A stretch of DNA of 64,000 nt from Gambelia wislizenii (Eukaryota; Chordata; Lepidosauria; Squamata; Crotaphytidae), in the NCBI GenBank assembly GCA_030847615.1, contig JAUMIR010000003.1, positions 72,302,001 to 72,366,000 on the forward strand, in the 5' to 3' direction. Within the stretch, counting starts at the first letter, position 1, and the number at the start of each line of letters is the position of its first letter. Shown here piece by piece: positions 1 to 11,203 of this stretch. The translations under genes were made by a program, and so were the position numbers. The notes below the pieces were generated by a model. The model had not been told where the DNA came from and made no database searches. It was given only the letters and a program-made list of their open reading frames with translations.

Positions 1-217
1 CTGAGTTGCCTGAGTGAATCCTGGAGACGTTTTGGAGACACCTGGAGAAGAGTGAGAAGGCTTGGAGAGTTTGTCAGGATCTTCAGCCTATTCTCTGAAA
101 CTCTGCTGCTTTGGAGGAAAGCATTAACCACTGATCTAAGCTGGTTGGCTCTGCTGCATAACAAGGTGGTGAGTTTGAGCCAGAGGTGAAGAGCTACAAC
201 TCCCATCATCCCTGACA
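1..217 (+). repeat. 5' LTR of copia-A, 3' portion only
   Basis: This is the right-hand part of the upstream LTR of the copia-A retrotransposon; the rest lies outside the window. Bases 107-217 are identical by eye, over 111 bp, to bases 4886-4996 at the end of the downstream LTR, and both end in CCCTGACA. Bases 1-106 resemble the matching part of the downstream LTR (4770-4885) only loosely, sharing GGAG-rich words. The change from identity to divergence is abrupt. Because the left end is missing, no target-site duplication can be read. Confidence 0.85.
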
Positions 218-219
218 AG

Positions 220-233
220 GGTTATGGGCCCAG
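220..233 (+). other. Primer-binding site, half-tRNA iMet type
   Basis: The sequence GGTTATGGGCCCAG starts two bases after the LTR end. It is complementary to the anticodon-stem region of eukaryotic initiator methionine tRNA, not to the tRNA 3' end. Drosophila copia is known to prime reverse transcription with a cleaved 5' half of initiator tRNA at this kind of site. The same word follows the 5' LTR of copia-B at 41170, which supports the assignment. Confidence 0.85.
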
Positions 234-435
234 TTACTAGAGCACCCAGCATCCACAGAAGCTGAAAGTTCCAGAGAGTGGAAGAAAGCTTTGTGGACGA
301 GAGATCAGAGCAAGCTGTTTGTGCTGCACTGATAAGCTTCAGAAGTAAATCATTTTGTGTTTTGCTTAAGCCCAGACGGGTTGGCTGTGCATACTCAGAA
401 GGACTGTGTCAAATTGAGTCACTGCACAAATCAAG

Positions 436-3400
436 ATGGAAATTCTAAAGTTTAGTAAATTAAATAGAAACAACTACTCTACCTGGAAGATTTATGCCCA
501 ATCTCTACTAGTAAAGGAAGGTCTGTGGTCAACAGTTGAAACAGGGCTGGCAGCTGATGCTAATGAAGCCACTAAAGAGAGAGATAGTAAAGCAAAAGCC
601 TGTCTTTATCTCATGCTTGAAGAAGACTTAATTAATGACGTCAGAGATAAAGCAACCGCCAAGGATGTGTGGGATACCTTGCAGAGATTACACACTCCTT
701 CAACTGCTTTTGCAAAAATGCTATGGTCTAAAAGAATATACAGGCAAAAGATGGCTAAAGGGCAGTGTGTGATAGAACATTTAAAAATAATGCAAGATTT
801 GTTTGTGCAAGCTGAACTGAGGGGAGTGCAAATTAGCAAAGAGCAGCAATGCTACATTTTAGTAGAATCGCTAGACTCTTCGTGGGACAACATAACGAAC
901 AGCTTGCAAAACCTGCCAGAAGCTGAGCTTAATAGAGACTTAATTGTGGCCAGAATACTGGAAGAGAACCAGAGAAGAATGTCTGAGCAGGGGGACTCAG
1001 CAAGCTTAAAGACTGTGCCAAAACAACGAACAACTCCTGACTGGCGAACGCAGGAGGAAGCAGCCTCTACAAGGGAGCAACGGAGGTGCTTTTATTGTAA
1101 GAAGATTGGTCATCTGCAGAAACATTGTAAACATTTTGCAGCTGAGAGACGCAAGCAAGCAGAGAGCAGATGGCAGCCGCGGCAGTATCAAAAACAGTCC
1201 AGACCTCCATTTTTGAGGGACAGTGGTAATAAAAAGGGGTTTGCAACCATGATTAAGGAAAAACAAAATGCAAATTCTAAATGGCTAGTTGATTCAGGAG
1301 CCACATCTTTGATGTGTAATGATATAAATTTAATAAGTAATAGAAAATCAGCTAATGTAAATGCTGTAGTTTTGGCTGACGGGAAAGAGCTAAGTAATGT
1401 AAAACAAATGGGTACTGTGTACATTCCAGGGCTAAAAGAGAATTTTAATGATGTCTTACATGTAAAGGAGTTAGAAAATAATTTGTTATCAGTAAGCAGA
1501 TTAACAGAAAGAGACTACACAGTCATCTTTGAAAAGAACATGTGTAAGATAAAACTGAATGGGGAATTGCGTGGCATAGGTTTGAAAAAGGACAAACTTT
1601 ATTATTTGGAGGACAATATTGATAGCTACAGGGTTGAAGAAGCTAATAACATAGAAAATATTCCAATCCACAAAGACTGCATACACGAGCTTCACAGAAA
1701 ATTCGGCCATGCGAGCTTCAAATGTTTAAAGAATTTAATCAGTATGTGTCCAGATTTAAAAGTTACTGAATGCAAAAACCACTTAGATTGTACAGTGTGT
1801 CAACAGGTAAAGGTCAGAGCTTTTCCAGTAGCTAAGAAAACAAAAAGAATTGCTCAAAGACCATTTCAGTATGTACATGCAGATGTTGCCCAAGCTAATT
1901 GCTTGTCCTTAGGGGGAAGCAAGTATTTCCTAGTAATTGTTGATAGGTATACAAGGTTTGCATTTGTGAGAATAATGAAAAACAAATCTGACGCTGGGCA
2001 AAGTTTAAAAGCATGGGTAAGAATGGTGGAAAGACAATTTGATAGCAGAGTAGGCACCATCATTACTGATAGAGGAGGAGAATTTTTAAATAATCAATTG
2101 TTTAACTGGTTTCAAAAGGTGGGAATAAGGCATGAAACTACAAACCCTGCTTGTCCTAGTGAGGATGGGTTAGCAGAGAAAAAAATACAAGATATAAAAA
2201 GAATTACTGCTTGTATGATGGCAGATGCAGGGGTGAAAGATAGTTTTTGGGCAGAAGCAACTTTGACTGCAATACATATCAGTAACAGATTGTATCATTC
2301 AGAAATTGAAGACATTCCCTACAGGGTATTGTATGGGAGAATGCCAAATTACAAGTACTTAAGGGTTTTTGGACAATTTGCTCATGTTTACACACCTGCT
2401 TGTTTCAGGAGGAAAGGAGAACCCAAAAGCAAAAGGCTTAGGTTTTTGGGGTATTCTGGAAATAGCTACAAGTTTCATTTGGATGGAAAACAAGTGCAGT
2501 ATTCTAGGTCTGCAAATTTTGAGAGACATGCTGGTTGGGACAAACTGCATGCCAATAAAGAAGCGTTTTTGAGATTAGGGAGTTCAAATGAGCCAGAAGC
2601 ACAAACTGAACCAACCTCAGGAAACGGAGGGGTTTCAGTTAAGCCGGAAGCATCAACTAGCAGTAGTGATAGTTCTTCTGATATGGAGACACCATCTAGG
2701 CCTATTACTACTCGAATGACTGAAGACAAGAGATTTAGTCGTAGAACTACAACTCCTAGTAGAGAAAGTGAGGATGAAAGAGACAGAACAGCAGATTTTA
2801 TTCCCAGGCGTAGTCATAGAGTTAGAAAGCCTCCAGATAGGTTTGTTGTGACGAAGGCAAGAGCTTGTTTAGCAGTAGAAGAGCCTGAAAGTTTTGAAGA
2901 ATTGGAAAGTTATTCTAGTGAAGAGCAGGAAAGATGGTTTGATGCAATGGATAATGAGTTTGGTTGCCTGGTAAATAAAGATGTTTTTGAAATTGTTGAC
3001 AGACCCAAAGACAAGAAAGTAATTGGTTGTAAATGGGTATACAAAAGGAAAGAAATGCCAGATGGAAGTATCAAATATAAAGCTAGGTTAGTGGCTAAGG
3101 GTTTTGCACAACAGCAGTATGAGAACTATGATAAGACATATTCTCCAACTGCAAAGCCAGAAAGTCTGAGAATGGTTCTAGCTGTAGCAGTAAAAAGGAA
3201 TTTAGTTGTAGAACATTTTGATTTTGAGACAGCTTACTTGAATGCGGTTTTGGATGAAGAAATATTTATGGAACAGCCACAAGGTTTCGAAGAAAATGGC
3301 AGGCAGAGAGTATATAAATTAAAGAAAGCGTTGTATGGTTTAAAACAAAGTGCCAGAGCGTGGAATCTGTGCATCAATGATGAGCTAGTTAAGCTAGGTT

Positions 3401-4401
3401 ACAAGAGGAGCATTGCAGATGCTTGTGTTTATACAAAAGGAGACATAGTATTAGTGATTTATGTAGATGATTTGTGCGTAGCAGCAAAGTCAAAACAGGA
3501 AATTGAGTCAGTAAAAAGAGAATTGTCTGAGAAGTTTGTTTTGAAGGACTTAGGTGTATTGAAGTCTTATTTAGGTATTTGCGTTGAATGGACAGAAGAA
3601 GGACATTGTTTATTAAGTCAGAGAAATAAAATTGAAAGACTGATTGAAAAGTGTGGATTACAGAATGCAAAAATAGTAAGAGCTCCAATGACAACTGGTT
3701 TTGTGTCTGAGGAAACAACTAGAGCGTTTGAGGACAAGACTCTCTTCAGAAGTATAATAGGATCTTTACAATTCATATCTTGCCACACCAGACCAGACAT
3801 TACTTATGCTGTAAATGTATTGTCTAGAAGGGTTAATGATCCAAAAATTGAAGACTGGACAGCGGTAAAACATTTGTTGAGATATTTGAAAGGAACCTTA
3901 GATAGGAAATTGATTATAAGAAGCAATAGTTCAGATCTAGATTGTTATGTAGACAGTTCATTTGCATCAGAATTAGGAGACAAGAAGTCAGTTACAGGAA
4001 TGATAATTAAATATAGTGAAAGTCCAATAGTTTGGAGAAGTAGAAAACAAACTAATGTAGCGTTAAGCACAACGGAAGCAGAATTCGCTGCTTTGAATGA
4101 GATAGTAAATAAGGTACAGTGGATTAAGCAATTGCTAAATGATTTAAATGAAAGTTACAAGATACCAGTGGAAATTCTGGAAGATTCACAGTCATGCATA
4201 GCAATGGCTGAAACTGAAAGTTTGAAGAACAGAACAAAATATGTTGGTGTAAGATATCAAAATGTGCGAGACATGGTTCAGAAGGGTGAAATAGAATTGA
4301 GATATATAGAAACACAACACAACATAGCAGATTTGTTCACAAAAGCATTGACAGCAGAAAAACATGAAAGGCTGACACAAATGGTTGGAATGACATTGTA
4401 A
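436..4401 (+). CDS. Copia-A Gag-Pol polyprotein, intact
   Basis: This single 1321-codon frame encodes Gag, protease, integrase, reverse transcriptase and RNase H in the Ty1/copia order. The N-terminus is a copia-type Gag (about residues 1-200), followed by a CCHC zinc knuckle (C218, C221, H226, C231). Protease has DSGA at 286-289. Integrase has an HHCC finger (H420, H425, C452, C455) and a D483, D545, E581 triad with D-x35-E spacing. Reverse transcriptase has KARLVAKGF upstream and the YVDD active site at 1009-1012. RNase H carries its acidic residues at about 1171 and 1214, in STTEAEF. The length is normal for a one-ORF copia element, and I see no stop, frameshift or lost catalytic residue. 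The start at 436 is the first ATG after the primer site that opens the frame and is followed at once by a typical Gag start. The product would act in cytoplasmic particles and then in nuclear integration. It may still be functional, but activity is unproven. Confidence 0.95.
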   Translation: MEILKFSKLNRNNYSTWKIYAQSLLVKEGLWSTVETGLAADANEATKERDSKAKACLYLMLEEDLINDVRDKATAKDVWDTLQRLHTPSTAFAKMLWSKRIYRQKMAKGQCVIEHLKIMQDLFVQAELRGVQISKEQQCYILVESLDSSWDNITNSLQNLPEAELNRDLIVARILEENQRRMSEQGDSASLKTVPKQRTTPDWRTQEEAASTREQRRCFYCKKIGHLQKHCKHFAAERRKQAESRWQPRQYQKQSRPPFLRDSGNKKGFATMIKEKQNANSKWLVDSGATSLMCNDINLISNRKSANVNAVVLADGKELSNVKQMGTVYIPGLKENFNDVLHVKELENNLLSVSRLTERDYTVIFEKNMCKIKLNGELRGIGLKKDKLYYLEDNIDSYRVEEANNIENIPIHKDCIHELHRKFGHASFKCLKNLISMCPDLKVTECKNHLDCTVCQQVKVRAFPVAKKTKRIAQRPFQYVHADVAQANCLSLGGSKYFLVIVDRYTRFAFVRIMKNKSDAGQSLKAWVRMVERQFDSRVGTIITDRGGEFLNNQLFNWFQKVGIRHETTNPACPSEDGLAEKKIQDIKRITACMMADAGVKDSFWAEATLTAIHISNRLYHSEIEDIPYRVLYGRMPNYKYLRVFGQFAHVYTPACFRRKGEPKSKRLRFLGYSGNSYKFHLDGKQVQYSRSANFERHAGWDKLHANKEAFLRLGSSNEPEAQTEPTSGNGGVSVKPEASTSSSDSSSDMETPSRPITTRMTEDKRFSRRTTTPSRESEDERDRTADFIPRRSHRVRKPPDRFVVTKARACLAVEEPESFEELESYSSEEQERWFDAMDNEFGCLVNKDVFEIVDRPKDKKVIGCKWVYKRKEMPDGSIKYKARLVAKGFAQQQYENYDKTYSPTAKPESLRMVLAVAVKRNLVVEHFDFETAYLNAVLDEEIFMEQPQGFEENGRQRVYKLKKALYGLKQSARAWNLCINDELVKLGYKRSIADACVYTKGDIVLVIYVDDLCVAAKSKQEIESVKRELSEKFVLKDLGVLKSYLGICVEWTEEGHCLLSQRNKIERLIEKCGLQNAKIVRAPMTTGFVSEETTRAFEDKTLFRSIIGSLQFISCHTRPDITYAVNVLSRRVNDPKIEDWTAVKHLLRYLKGTLDRKLIIRSNSSDLDCYVDSSFASELGDKKSVTGMIIKYSESPIVWRSRKQTNVALSTTEAEFAALNEIVNKVQWIKQLLNDLNESYKIPVEILEDSQSCIAMAETESLKNRTKYVGVRYQNVRDMVQKGEIELRYIETQHNIADLFTKALTAEKHERLTQMVGMTL

Positions 4402-4422
4402 GACACATACAATATTTTATTT

Positions 4423-4432
4423 CGGAGGGGAT
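4423..4432 (+). other. Polypurine tract of copia-A
   Basis: A purine-rich run, CGGAGGGGAT, sits immediately before the TGTTAAGG start of the 3' LTR and 22 bases after the Gag-Pol stop. This is the expected place for the plus-strand primer of an LTR retrotransposon. Confidence 0.75.
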
Positions 4433-4996
4433 TGTTAAGGAAAATGCAACATGGGACATACAGTGAAAGAAATAAAATATGTATGTGAAAGTCACAATGA
4501 CTAAGCAAGAGCAATTATGGGGCTACACAGGTGAAACTGCTAATGTAATCTAGAAGGCCTGAGAGCCAAGGACAGAGGTACTGAATGCAGATTGGAAACA
4601 CCTGAAAATCATTAAGTGTACAAGGCGAAATGTTGAAATACATGGGTTGGTCTTAAGCATGGGTGGAACTACATGGACCAATCAGAATGGAAGTGCACAC
4701 CCACTGGGTGGAAACTAACTAGTGGGTGGTGATAAACAATGGCTATAAAATTGCAATGTTTGCCAATGTATTGTGTGGAGTAGAGTTGGAGTAGTTTGGA
4801 GATACTGTGGAGTAGTGTGTAGAGATTGTGATTTGTTGACCATATAGTATATTTATATAGAAGAATAAAGTAGGTTTTATATAAATGCTTTGGAGGAAAG
4901 CATTAACCACTGATCTAAGCTGGTTGGCTCTGCTGCATAACAAGGTGGTGAGTTTGAGCCAGAGGTGAAGAGCTACAACTCCCATCATCCCTGACA
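4433..4996 (+). repeat. 3' LTR of copia-A (564 bp)
   Basis: The LTR starts TGTTAAGG and ends CCCTGACA, so it has the usual TG...CA ends. It contains a likely TATA box (GCTATAAAAT, near 4741) and a polyadenylation signal (AATAAA, near 4864). Its last 111 bp match the upstream LTR exactly, while the part just before them does not. Confidence 0.85.
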
Positions 4997-5339
4997 TTCC
5001 ATGCCTAAGAAAACCCTATGAAATTCATGAGGGTACCACAAAATGACAGGTGAATTGAAGACACATACCCACATTTGGTGCCACTGGCATTTCTGAGAGA
5101 TCCTCCACCAGTGTTAACCCCCACTAATGCTAATGTCGACTAGCTGTTTGGTGTATTTAGTCTGGCTCCTCAGCAAAAGCATTTCTGAGATGGGAGAGCA
5201 TACCAGCAGAACTGCTACCATCAGCACAGCCTCTTGCCTCATAGAACCATGCAGTCCCACCACTGCAGAAATGCCAGGAAATGACATGGATGTGACCACA
5301 AGATGGAGCTGTGAGCTTAGTAATGAAAGTAGTTAAGCT

Positions 5340-5610
5340 CCAGTGGCAGGTGTGTGTGTGAGTCAACACTTGAGAGTATGCACACTTGAGATGCCTGATG
5401 TAACAGGCATTGTTTAACTGCCTATAAAAAGGAGACGGGAATTATCTCCAGTGTGGGTTTGTTGTGTATGGTGGTTGGCGAAGCAGTTTGTTGGTTTAAG
5501 AGAGATTGTCGTACACTCTGTATATTTATTGTAAATATACTGCAAACAAAGATTAAAGCCCTCAAGTTGAGTGAAGGCTGGCCTTGTTGCTGTCTTTATT
5601 TGACAAGCCA
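5340..5610 (+). repeat. Possible solo LTR or promoter-like repeat fragment
   Basis: A TATA-like box (CTATAAAAAGG, 5420-5430) is followed about 120 bp later by ATTAAA (near 5552) and a T-rich stretch. This order resembles an LTR, but I could not find clear ends, an internal region or a second copy in the window. Without a database match the call is weak. Confidence 0.25.
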
Positions 5611-5854
5611 GAGCTCAAGGCAGTGTGCTGGGGTGAAGGAATTTTTCCTTCTCAGCCTGAAGTCTTTTGCAGAAGTCTCTCCAGAAACCTTCTCCTTGGC
5701 ATCCTGTCGACGTGGAACAACTCTACAGGTGGTCGCGGTGGATACAGCATGTCTTTCTACGCCCCAACAAGAAAGGTAGTGCCATGGTGGGATTTTCCAC
5801 AGGAATATACATAAACATCTTTGTAAATTTTGGTGGCTGCAGATCCTTCCATCT

Positions 5855-6651
5855 AGGGTTGCCATAATTCTCTGCCACAAAACTGGGACAACAGTATACA
5901 GGACTGGATTGGGCAGATTATCGACAAAAAACAAGAAAAAAAGACCCATCCAGCTGCCTTCATCCAGCAAGCCTGTGAGCTTTGATAGGAAGGTGAAGCC
6001 CTGCAGGTCAAGGAGGGGGCTGGGTGGGATTGGGGGGCTGGGGAAAAAGGGGCTCACAGCTGCTACTAACAACCAGGTGAGCCAGCCAGGCCATTGGAGG
6101 GGGGGAGTTTAGGGCATGAGTGTGCAGCAGATTCCTGTGATTTAAATAAGCAAAACTGGGTTTCTAGCTGCCACTGCCAACTGGGTGAGTGGAAAAGAGG
6201 ACTCACCACTCTGCCAGGCATCCTACCTCCTGGCAATGACCAAAAGGTGCACCAGTCCCTCATCCAAGGGGGGGGGTGTACTTAGCTCCCCCCCAGGAGC
6301 TTCTACACAGGCAGTGGCCTTGGAGGCCAGACTCACCACACACACACACACAAGTAACTTGCTGGCCTTCTTTCCTCTCTGTTGATTTTCCTTCACTCTC
6401 TCTTTCCTGCTGCCTGCTCTGCACACTCCAAGTCCCGCCTTTTGCACACTGCACTTTCCTGCCTAGCCTAGACTGCACTCTCCTGCCTTCTGCACTCACT
6501 CCCCATGTGACCCAGAGCAGAGAGCCTGCAGACAGAAAGCCTGGAGATGGAATCCGGGATCTGCTGCTTCAAGCAGCCCAGCAGAACAGGACAACTTTCT
6601 GTCCCTCTAATCTAGGATTTTCCCAGTTTTCCAGGACTTACGGCAACCCTA
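5855..6651. mobile_element. Non-autonomous DNA transposon with TAGGGTTGCC ends
   Basis: The left end reads TAGGGTTGCCATAATTCTCT and the right end, on the opposite strand, reads TAGGGTTGCCGTAAGTCCTG. Matching AACTGGGA words follow inside both ends. The interior is rich in G/C runs, includes a CA microsatellite near 6339-6353, and has no recognisable transposase. The overlapping short frames show no known domain. Family is not assigned. Confidence 0.55.
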
Positions 6652-6899
6652 CTTCCATCCCACCCATAGAGCCTGATAAGACAAAGCAGTCCAGCATTGC
6701 AAGGAGGCTGTGCCTTTGCAGCACGAAACATCTGTTGCCAGCAAATTCTGCAGTGAGTTTCACTGGAACCATTAGTGACGATACATATTTGTGAAAGCTC
6801 TGCCTGGGGAGTTTGGACTGTGATAGTCATAGACATTGGACTCATTAAGTGAACAAGAAGCACTTGTGACTTAACCTTGGATAGATCCATAAGGAAGGT

Positions 6900-8340
6900 G
6901 GAGGATAATGAGAAATCATATAGGAAAGAGGCTCGTACATTCTGTCATGGAAGAATCTAGTCTGCTTCAATGTGTTCAACCCACCCATTCAAACCCTGTA
7001 ACAAATAGAGGTCCTCAGCTACCACTGTACATTTTAAAATCATATGCAGGTCCATTTTTCAAAATTCAGGGAAGTGCTTTTGAAAAACACAGCTTGTATT
7101 ATAATTTTCTATCATGACCCTCTATGACCCTCGTGGGTATAAACTGAAGGACATGCAAAGTCTGAGTAGACAGAGTTTGAATGCTTAAGCAGCTTCCAGG
7201 TGCTTTAAAAGTAACTTTAAAAAAACCCTAAATACAATTCTCTAATGTTTAGTTTTAGAGAAGTGTTCCCTTGCATGAATAGTTTTATGCTGGAGAGAAT
7301 TTTTAATGCTGAGTTATAAACCCCTGGAGGAGTGTTGCTAATAAAAATGCTGACAGACTCTTAACTATAGCAGGCTGCATGGATTAGGCTTCTATAACAA
7401 AGGAAAAATAGAAAAGTCATATCTGATTTTACTCTCCTTTGGCTATATTGTGTCTTTGGGATGAACAGAACCCACGTTCAATATGGTAGTTTCTTCCTCC
7501 ACTTCCAAATCCTACTCTGGAATTTTTGACATGCATACCAAAATCTATCATCATTTTGATTAATTCACAAGACATTTTCACTGATGTCAAGTCAAGCTAG
7601 CTATGGCCAAAACACGGAGATGCTTGAGAATTCTATTCAGTCTGCATTTTAAGTGACTCAACCTTATTTGCAGTATCCACACTAATAAGCGAATTGGAAC
7701 ATCATTGTTCTTCTGTCTTCACATTTCTCCAGTAATGTAGCCTTCAGCTTGAAAAATGTACCAGAACATACATAGATGCATACTTTGGGCCAAACTACGT
7801 ACATAAATTCTTGGCCAGAATTCTACATGTGGTAAGTAATTACATAACTAACTTAGTTGGGTATCTAAGTAGTGTCTGCTGAGCACAATCATGACCACAT
7901 AGGGACTGAATAAGTCTGATCCTGAATTCTGGCCCATATTTGTAAGATAGGATGTATTCAAAAACATATAAACTTTTCTGTTTTTAAAACAAAATGTTCA
8001 AAAACATTTCATGCTTTTAAAAAAATTGTAGGGTTATGTTGAAATAGTTGGAATGGACTTATGAATGAACACATGTGAAAGTCACACAGACTAGAAATAG
8101 AACAAGCTGTCCATCACTACCAAAAACTATTGTTTCAGGTAAGAGTTAAGATGCTTACGAACTCAGTCATGTGTCAGATTCCAACTGGAAGACTCCCGCA
8201 GTAAATTATTTTATGTCCAAGAACTTAAAATAGCAAGGAACCACCTAACTTGCATTTGTGGGGTGCTCAGTGGGTACTGGAGGTTGCACAACTAGGTGGA
8301 AGTGTCAATATCAGATGTGGAGGCTGCGCCCTCTCTGTCT
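6900..8340. other. Unannotated AT-rich DNA
   Basis: I see no gene, long frame or clear repeat boundary here. The only frame, at 6908-7117, is short and resembles nothing I know. Confidence 0.5.
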
Positions 8341-8399
8341 GCTAACTTGACATGGAGCAAAGAGTTTGAGCCATCAGGAGAGGTGTGCTTAGTTAAGAT

Positions 8400-8795
8400 T
8401 TTCCCCATGAGTAGCAGCCTGTTGAGCAAGGGAACTCCTTGAGAGTAGGGATCTCCTCATGGGGAAAGCTAGGGCATGAGAGAGGGCTATGGCACTTCAA
8501 TTGTAGAACTCACTCCCCTTGGAGGTCTGACTGATGCCAATGCTGCTTTCTTTCTGGTGCTGAGGCATATCTTTTTATTAAAGCTTCTGGGGACTAATTT
8601 ATTTCAAAGTATTCATGCACATGATTTAAATTATTATAGCATTTAAAGTGGTTTTAATTCTTGTTATGTTTAATATGTTTAAATTATTTATGGTTTTACT
8701 CTGGAAGTGTTTTAAATTGCTTATATTGTACACCACTATGAGATCCCATGATAAAAGAAGGACAGAAGTGTTTTAATAAATAAATCAGGCTGGAT
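8400..8795 (+). repeat. Degenerate LINE 3'-end fragment
   Basis: The segment near 8500 (GAACTCACTCCCCTTGGAGGTCTGACTG) resembles the end of a LINE reverse-transcriptase frame. It is followed by a T-rich 3' UTR-like stretch ending in AATAAATAAATC near 8780. This arrangement is common for L2-like elements of reptiles. Sequence decay prevents a firm family call. Confidence 0.35.
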
Positions 8796-9149
8796 AGCTT
8801 ATACATACCTGAGCCTTAGGTGCTATCTCAGGCAGCAGCAGCAACATATGAGCCTCATGTGTGCTTATATGCTGTGAACTTAATTCTAATTCTGCTTGGA
8901 TCTTTGCTAGCCAAATTGCACAGTTCTCCCAAGTGTTCTGCCATAGATGACCTTGGACTCTATCTTGTTTGGGTGTGGGATTTTCTTTGTGTTGTGTCAT
9001 TTTGCTCTACTGGCTTTTTTGACTCCTGGTGTTTTGATCTTGGCTGTTCTGAGCTGATTTGCTGGCTTGTAAGACTTGACTTTGACTTCTTGCATCCATG
9101 ATTTTGTCTCTGATTTGCCCTTTTCTGAACTGGGAGCAAGTGGCCAGAC

Positions 9150-10390
9150 AAATCATTTTACTTGGGACATTAGAAACTCTGTCACAAGGTTAAACTTTCC
9201 TGGGAACTGAGCTCATTGCTTTTCCTGCTTGAGCAAACCATAGTTGTATACTTCCCAATGCTCTTTCAGTTCTAAACCACTTTGCAGCAGGGTCAATTAT
9301 AGAATTTAAAAATTAAGAAATCACTGGCCAAAAGATTCAGTCTTCAAGCAAAATATGTCACATTTTCAAAAACCGATTAAGGCATAAAAGGGTCTAGAAT
9401 CACTTATCTGGTCCTATCACATTCCCCTTTCCTTTTCATTAACTGATATCCTGACCTCTTCCTAGAAATGTGTAATTCAGAATAGCACATTTTGAATTTT
9501 ATATTATTGCATTATATTCTCCATATATATTATTGCATTATATTCTCCAGCTGTTTGAACTTTTCAGTTACTTCATTCAAAATGTTATGTCAGGCACAGT
9601 AAATTAATTGTGTATTATCCCAGCCAACCACCAGCTTCTTCCTCCTCCTCCTCTCTTCTTCTTCTTCTTGAATCAAGAGAAATCCTGCTTCAGGCTTGCA
9701 TAAAGAGTCCTTCCCAGGAGCGGCATATAAACCTGTTAACAAACCTCTTACCTTACCTGAATCTGGAATCAACAGGAATCAACAGACAAAATACATTAGC
9801 TTGATGGCACATTACTATAGCTGCTAATGAGAACACAATGGTATTAAGCTTACCATCTAAAAAGCTCTTTAATAAGGAAAACATTGCACAACTATGAATC
9901 AATGACACAATATGTGTGTGGTTCAGCCCATCTACAGTAGTCTGTTCAAATATACCATCCTTGTAATGAATTAAATTAAATAGGCTTTTTGCAGTTCTGC
10001 TTCCTTATTAACCTGAAAGGGAACATCACATTTTAATACCAAATGAGGAATAGCTTTTTAAAGTAAGTAGGTGCCAAGCTTAGGTAGACTCTTACCTTTA
10101 TAATATACAGACATTGTTTAATCAGATAACAATATAATCTCTTTGTTTTGAATGGAATTAGCAAGTAGACATACTACATTTGGGAGCCTAGGTGAGCACT
10201 TGGCATTTTGAATCTAATGCAATTGTAATTAAGCAAATTATAGCTGCAATCCTATGACACCCCCTCAAGGCATCTTGGGAATGATAGATCTTCTTCTCTA
10301 AGGATGGAAAGAGAGGTCAATCCTTGGAGATTGAGCTCGGAGTCCATTAAAGGTCACTCTCAAAGGGGCTACCAGATTCCTTTATAACAT
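9150..10390. other. Unannotated DNA with short tandem repeats
   Basis: No gene is seen. There is a direct duplication of a unit of about 26 bp ending TTGCATTATATTCTCCA (9499-9549) and a CTT/CCT-rich microsatellite (9637-9670). Confidence 0.5.
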
Positions 10391-10395
10391 CTGGT

Positions 10396-10868
10396 TGTTG
10401 TTGTTAACTGCCTTCAAGTCACCTTCAAGTCATGGTGACTCTGTGAATGAGACACCTCCATTCCTCAACTTCTCTGTTCAGGTCCTGCAGGCTTAGGGCC
10501 ATGGCCTTCTTGATTGAGTCTATCCATCTGGTATAGTCTTCCTCTCTTTCTACTGCTCTCCATCTTTCCTAGCATTATTGTCTTTTCTAATGAGTTGTGT
10601 CTTCTCATGACGTAGCCCAAGTATGACAGCCTCAATTTAGTCATCTTGGCTTCCAAGGAGAGTTCAGGCATGATCTGCTCTAGGACCCATTTATTTGTTT
10701 CTTGTTTTTTCTCCATCCATAGTGTCCTCGGCATTCTTCTCCAGCACCATGTCTCAAATTAGTTTATTTTATTTCTCTCAGCTTTCTTCACTGTCCAGCT
10801 CTCACATCTGTACATGATGATAGGAAATATGATAACATCTGAAGAGCTACATAATTACCACCTCCGTA
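10396..10868 (-). mobile_element. LINE 3' fragment (RTE/BovB-like or L2-like)
   Basis: On the minus strand, bases 10734-10465 encode 89 codons with the words VLEQIMPELSLEAKMTKLRL and YVMRRH. These resemble the C-terminal end of LINE reverse transcriptases found in reptile and mammal genomes. The 3' end reads GACTTGAAGGCAGTTAACAACAAC, and this tail is shared with the tRNA-derived SINEs of this window. The 5' side is cut by the foldback MITE at 10872. Family is uncertain. Confidence 0.6.
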
Positions 10869-10871
10869 TCA

Positions 10872-11202
10872 GGAGATTTTCACATGAGGAAAATATCCCC
10901 CGGAGAAATCGGGACAGAAAGATTTCTTTACCGGAAGCAGCACCGCGGTTCCCACGCCCATTTGCCTCTCCCGATATGCCGTCGTCATCATGCTGGGTTA
11001 TTTCTTCCCTCTTCCGGAATATGTTATTAACGGTGAACTCCCGTTAGTAAAATATTCTGGAAGAGGGAAGAAATAACCCAGTGTGATGACGACGGCATAT
11101 CGGGAGAGGCAAATGGGCGTGCAAACTGCGGCGCTGCTTCCGGTAAAGAAATCTTTCTATCCCGATTTCTCCGGGGGATATTTTCCCCGTGTGAAAATCT
11201 CC
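10872..11202. mobile_element. Foldback MITE 1, full-length palindrome
   Basis: The element starts GGAGATTTTCACATGAGG and ends with the complement of nearly the same sequence (GTGTGAAAATCTCC). The two halves are complementary along almost their whole length of about 160 bp each, with a small centre around 11029-11047 reading AACGGTGAACTCCCGTT. Reading frames in both directions mirror each other for this reason and are not genes. The 3-bp flanks, TCA and TAT, do not match well. It has no transposase and must depend on another element. It sits at the 5' edge of the LINE fragment at 10396. Confidence 0.85.
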
Positions 11203-11203
11203 T

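Noticed and set aside
5596..6072. A 158-codon minus-strand frame
   Set aside because: It spans the left end of a transposon and unrelated flank, overlaps other open frames and has no domain.
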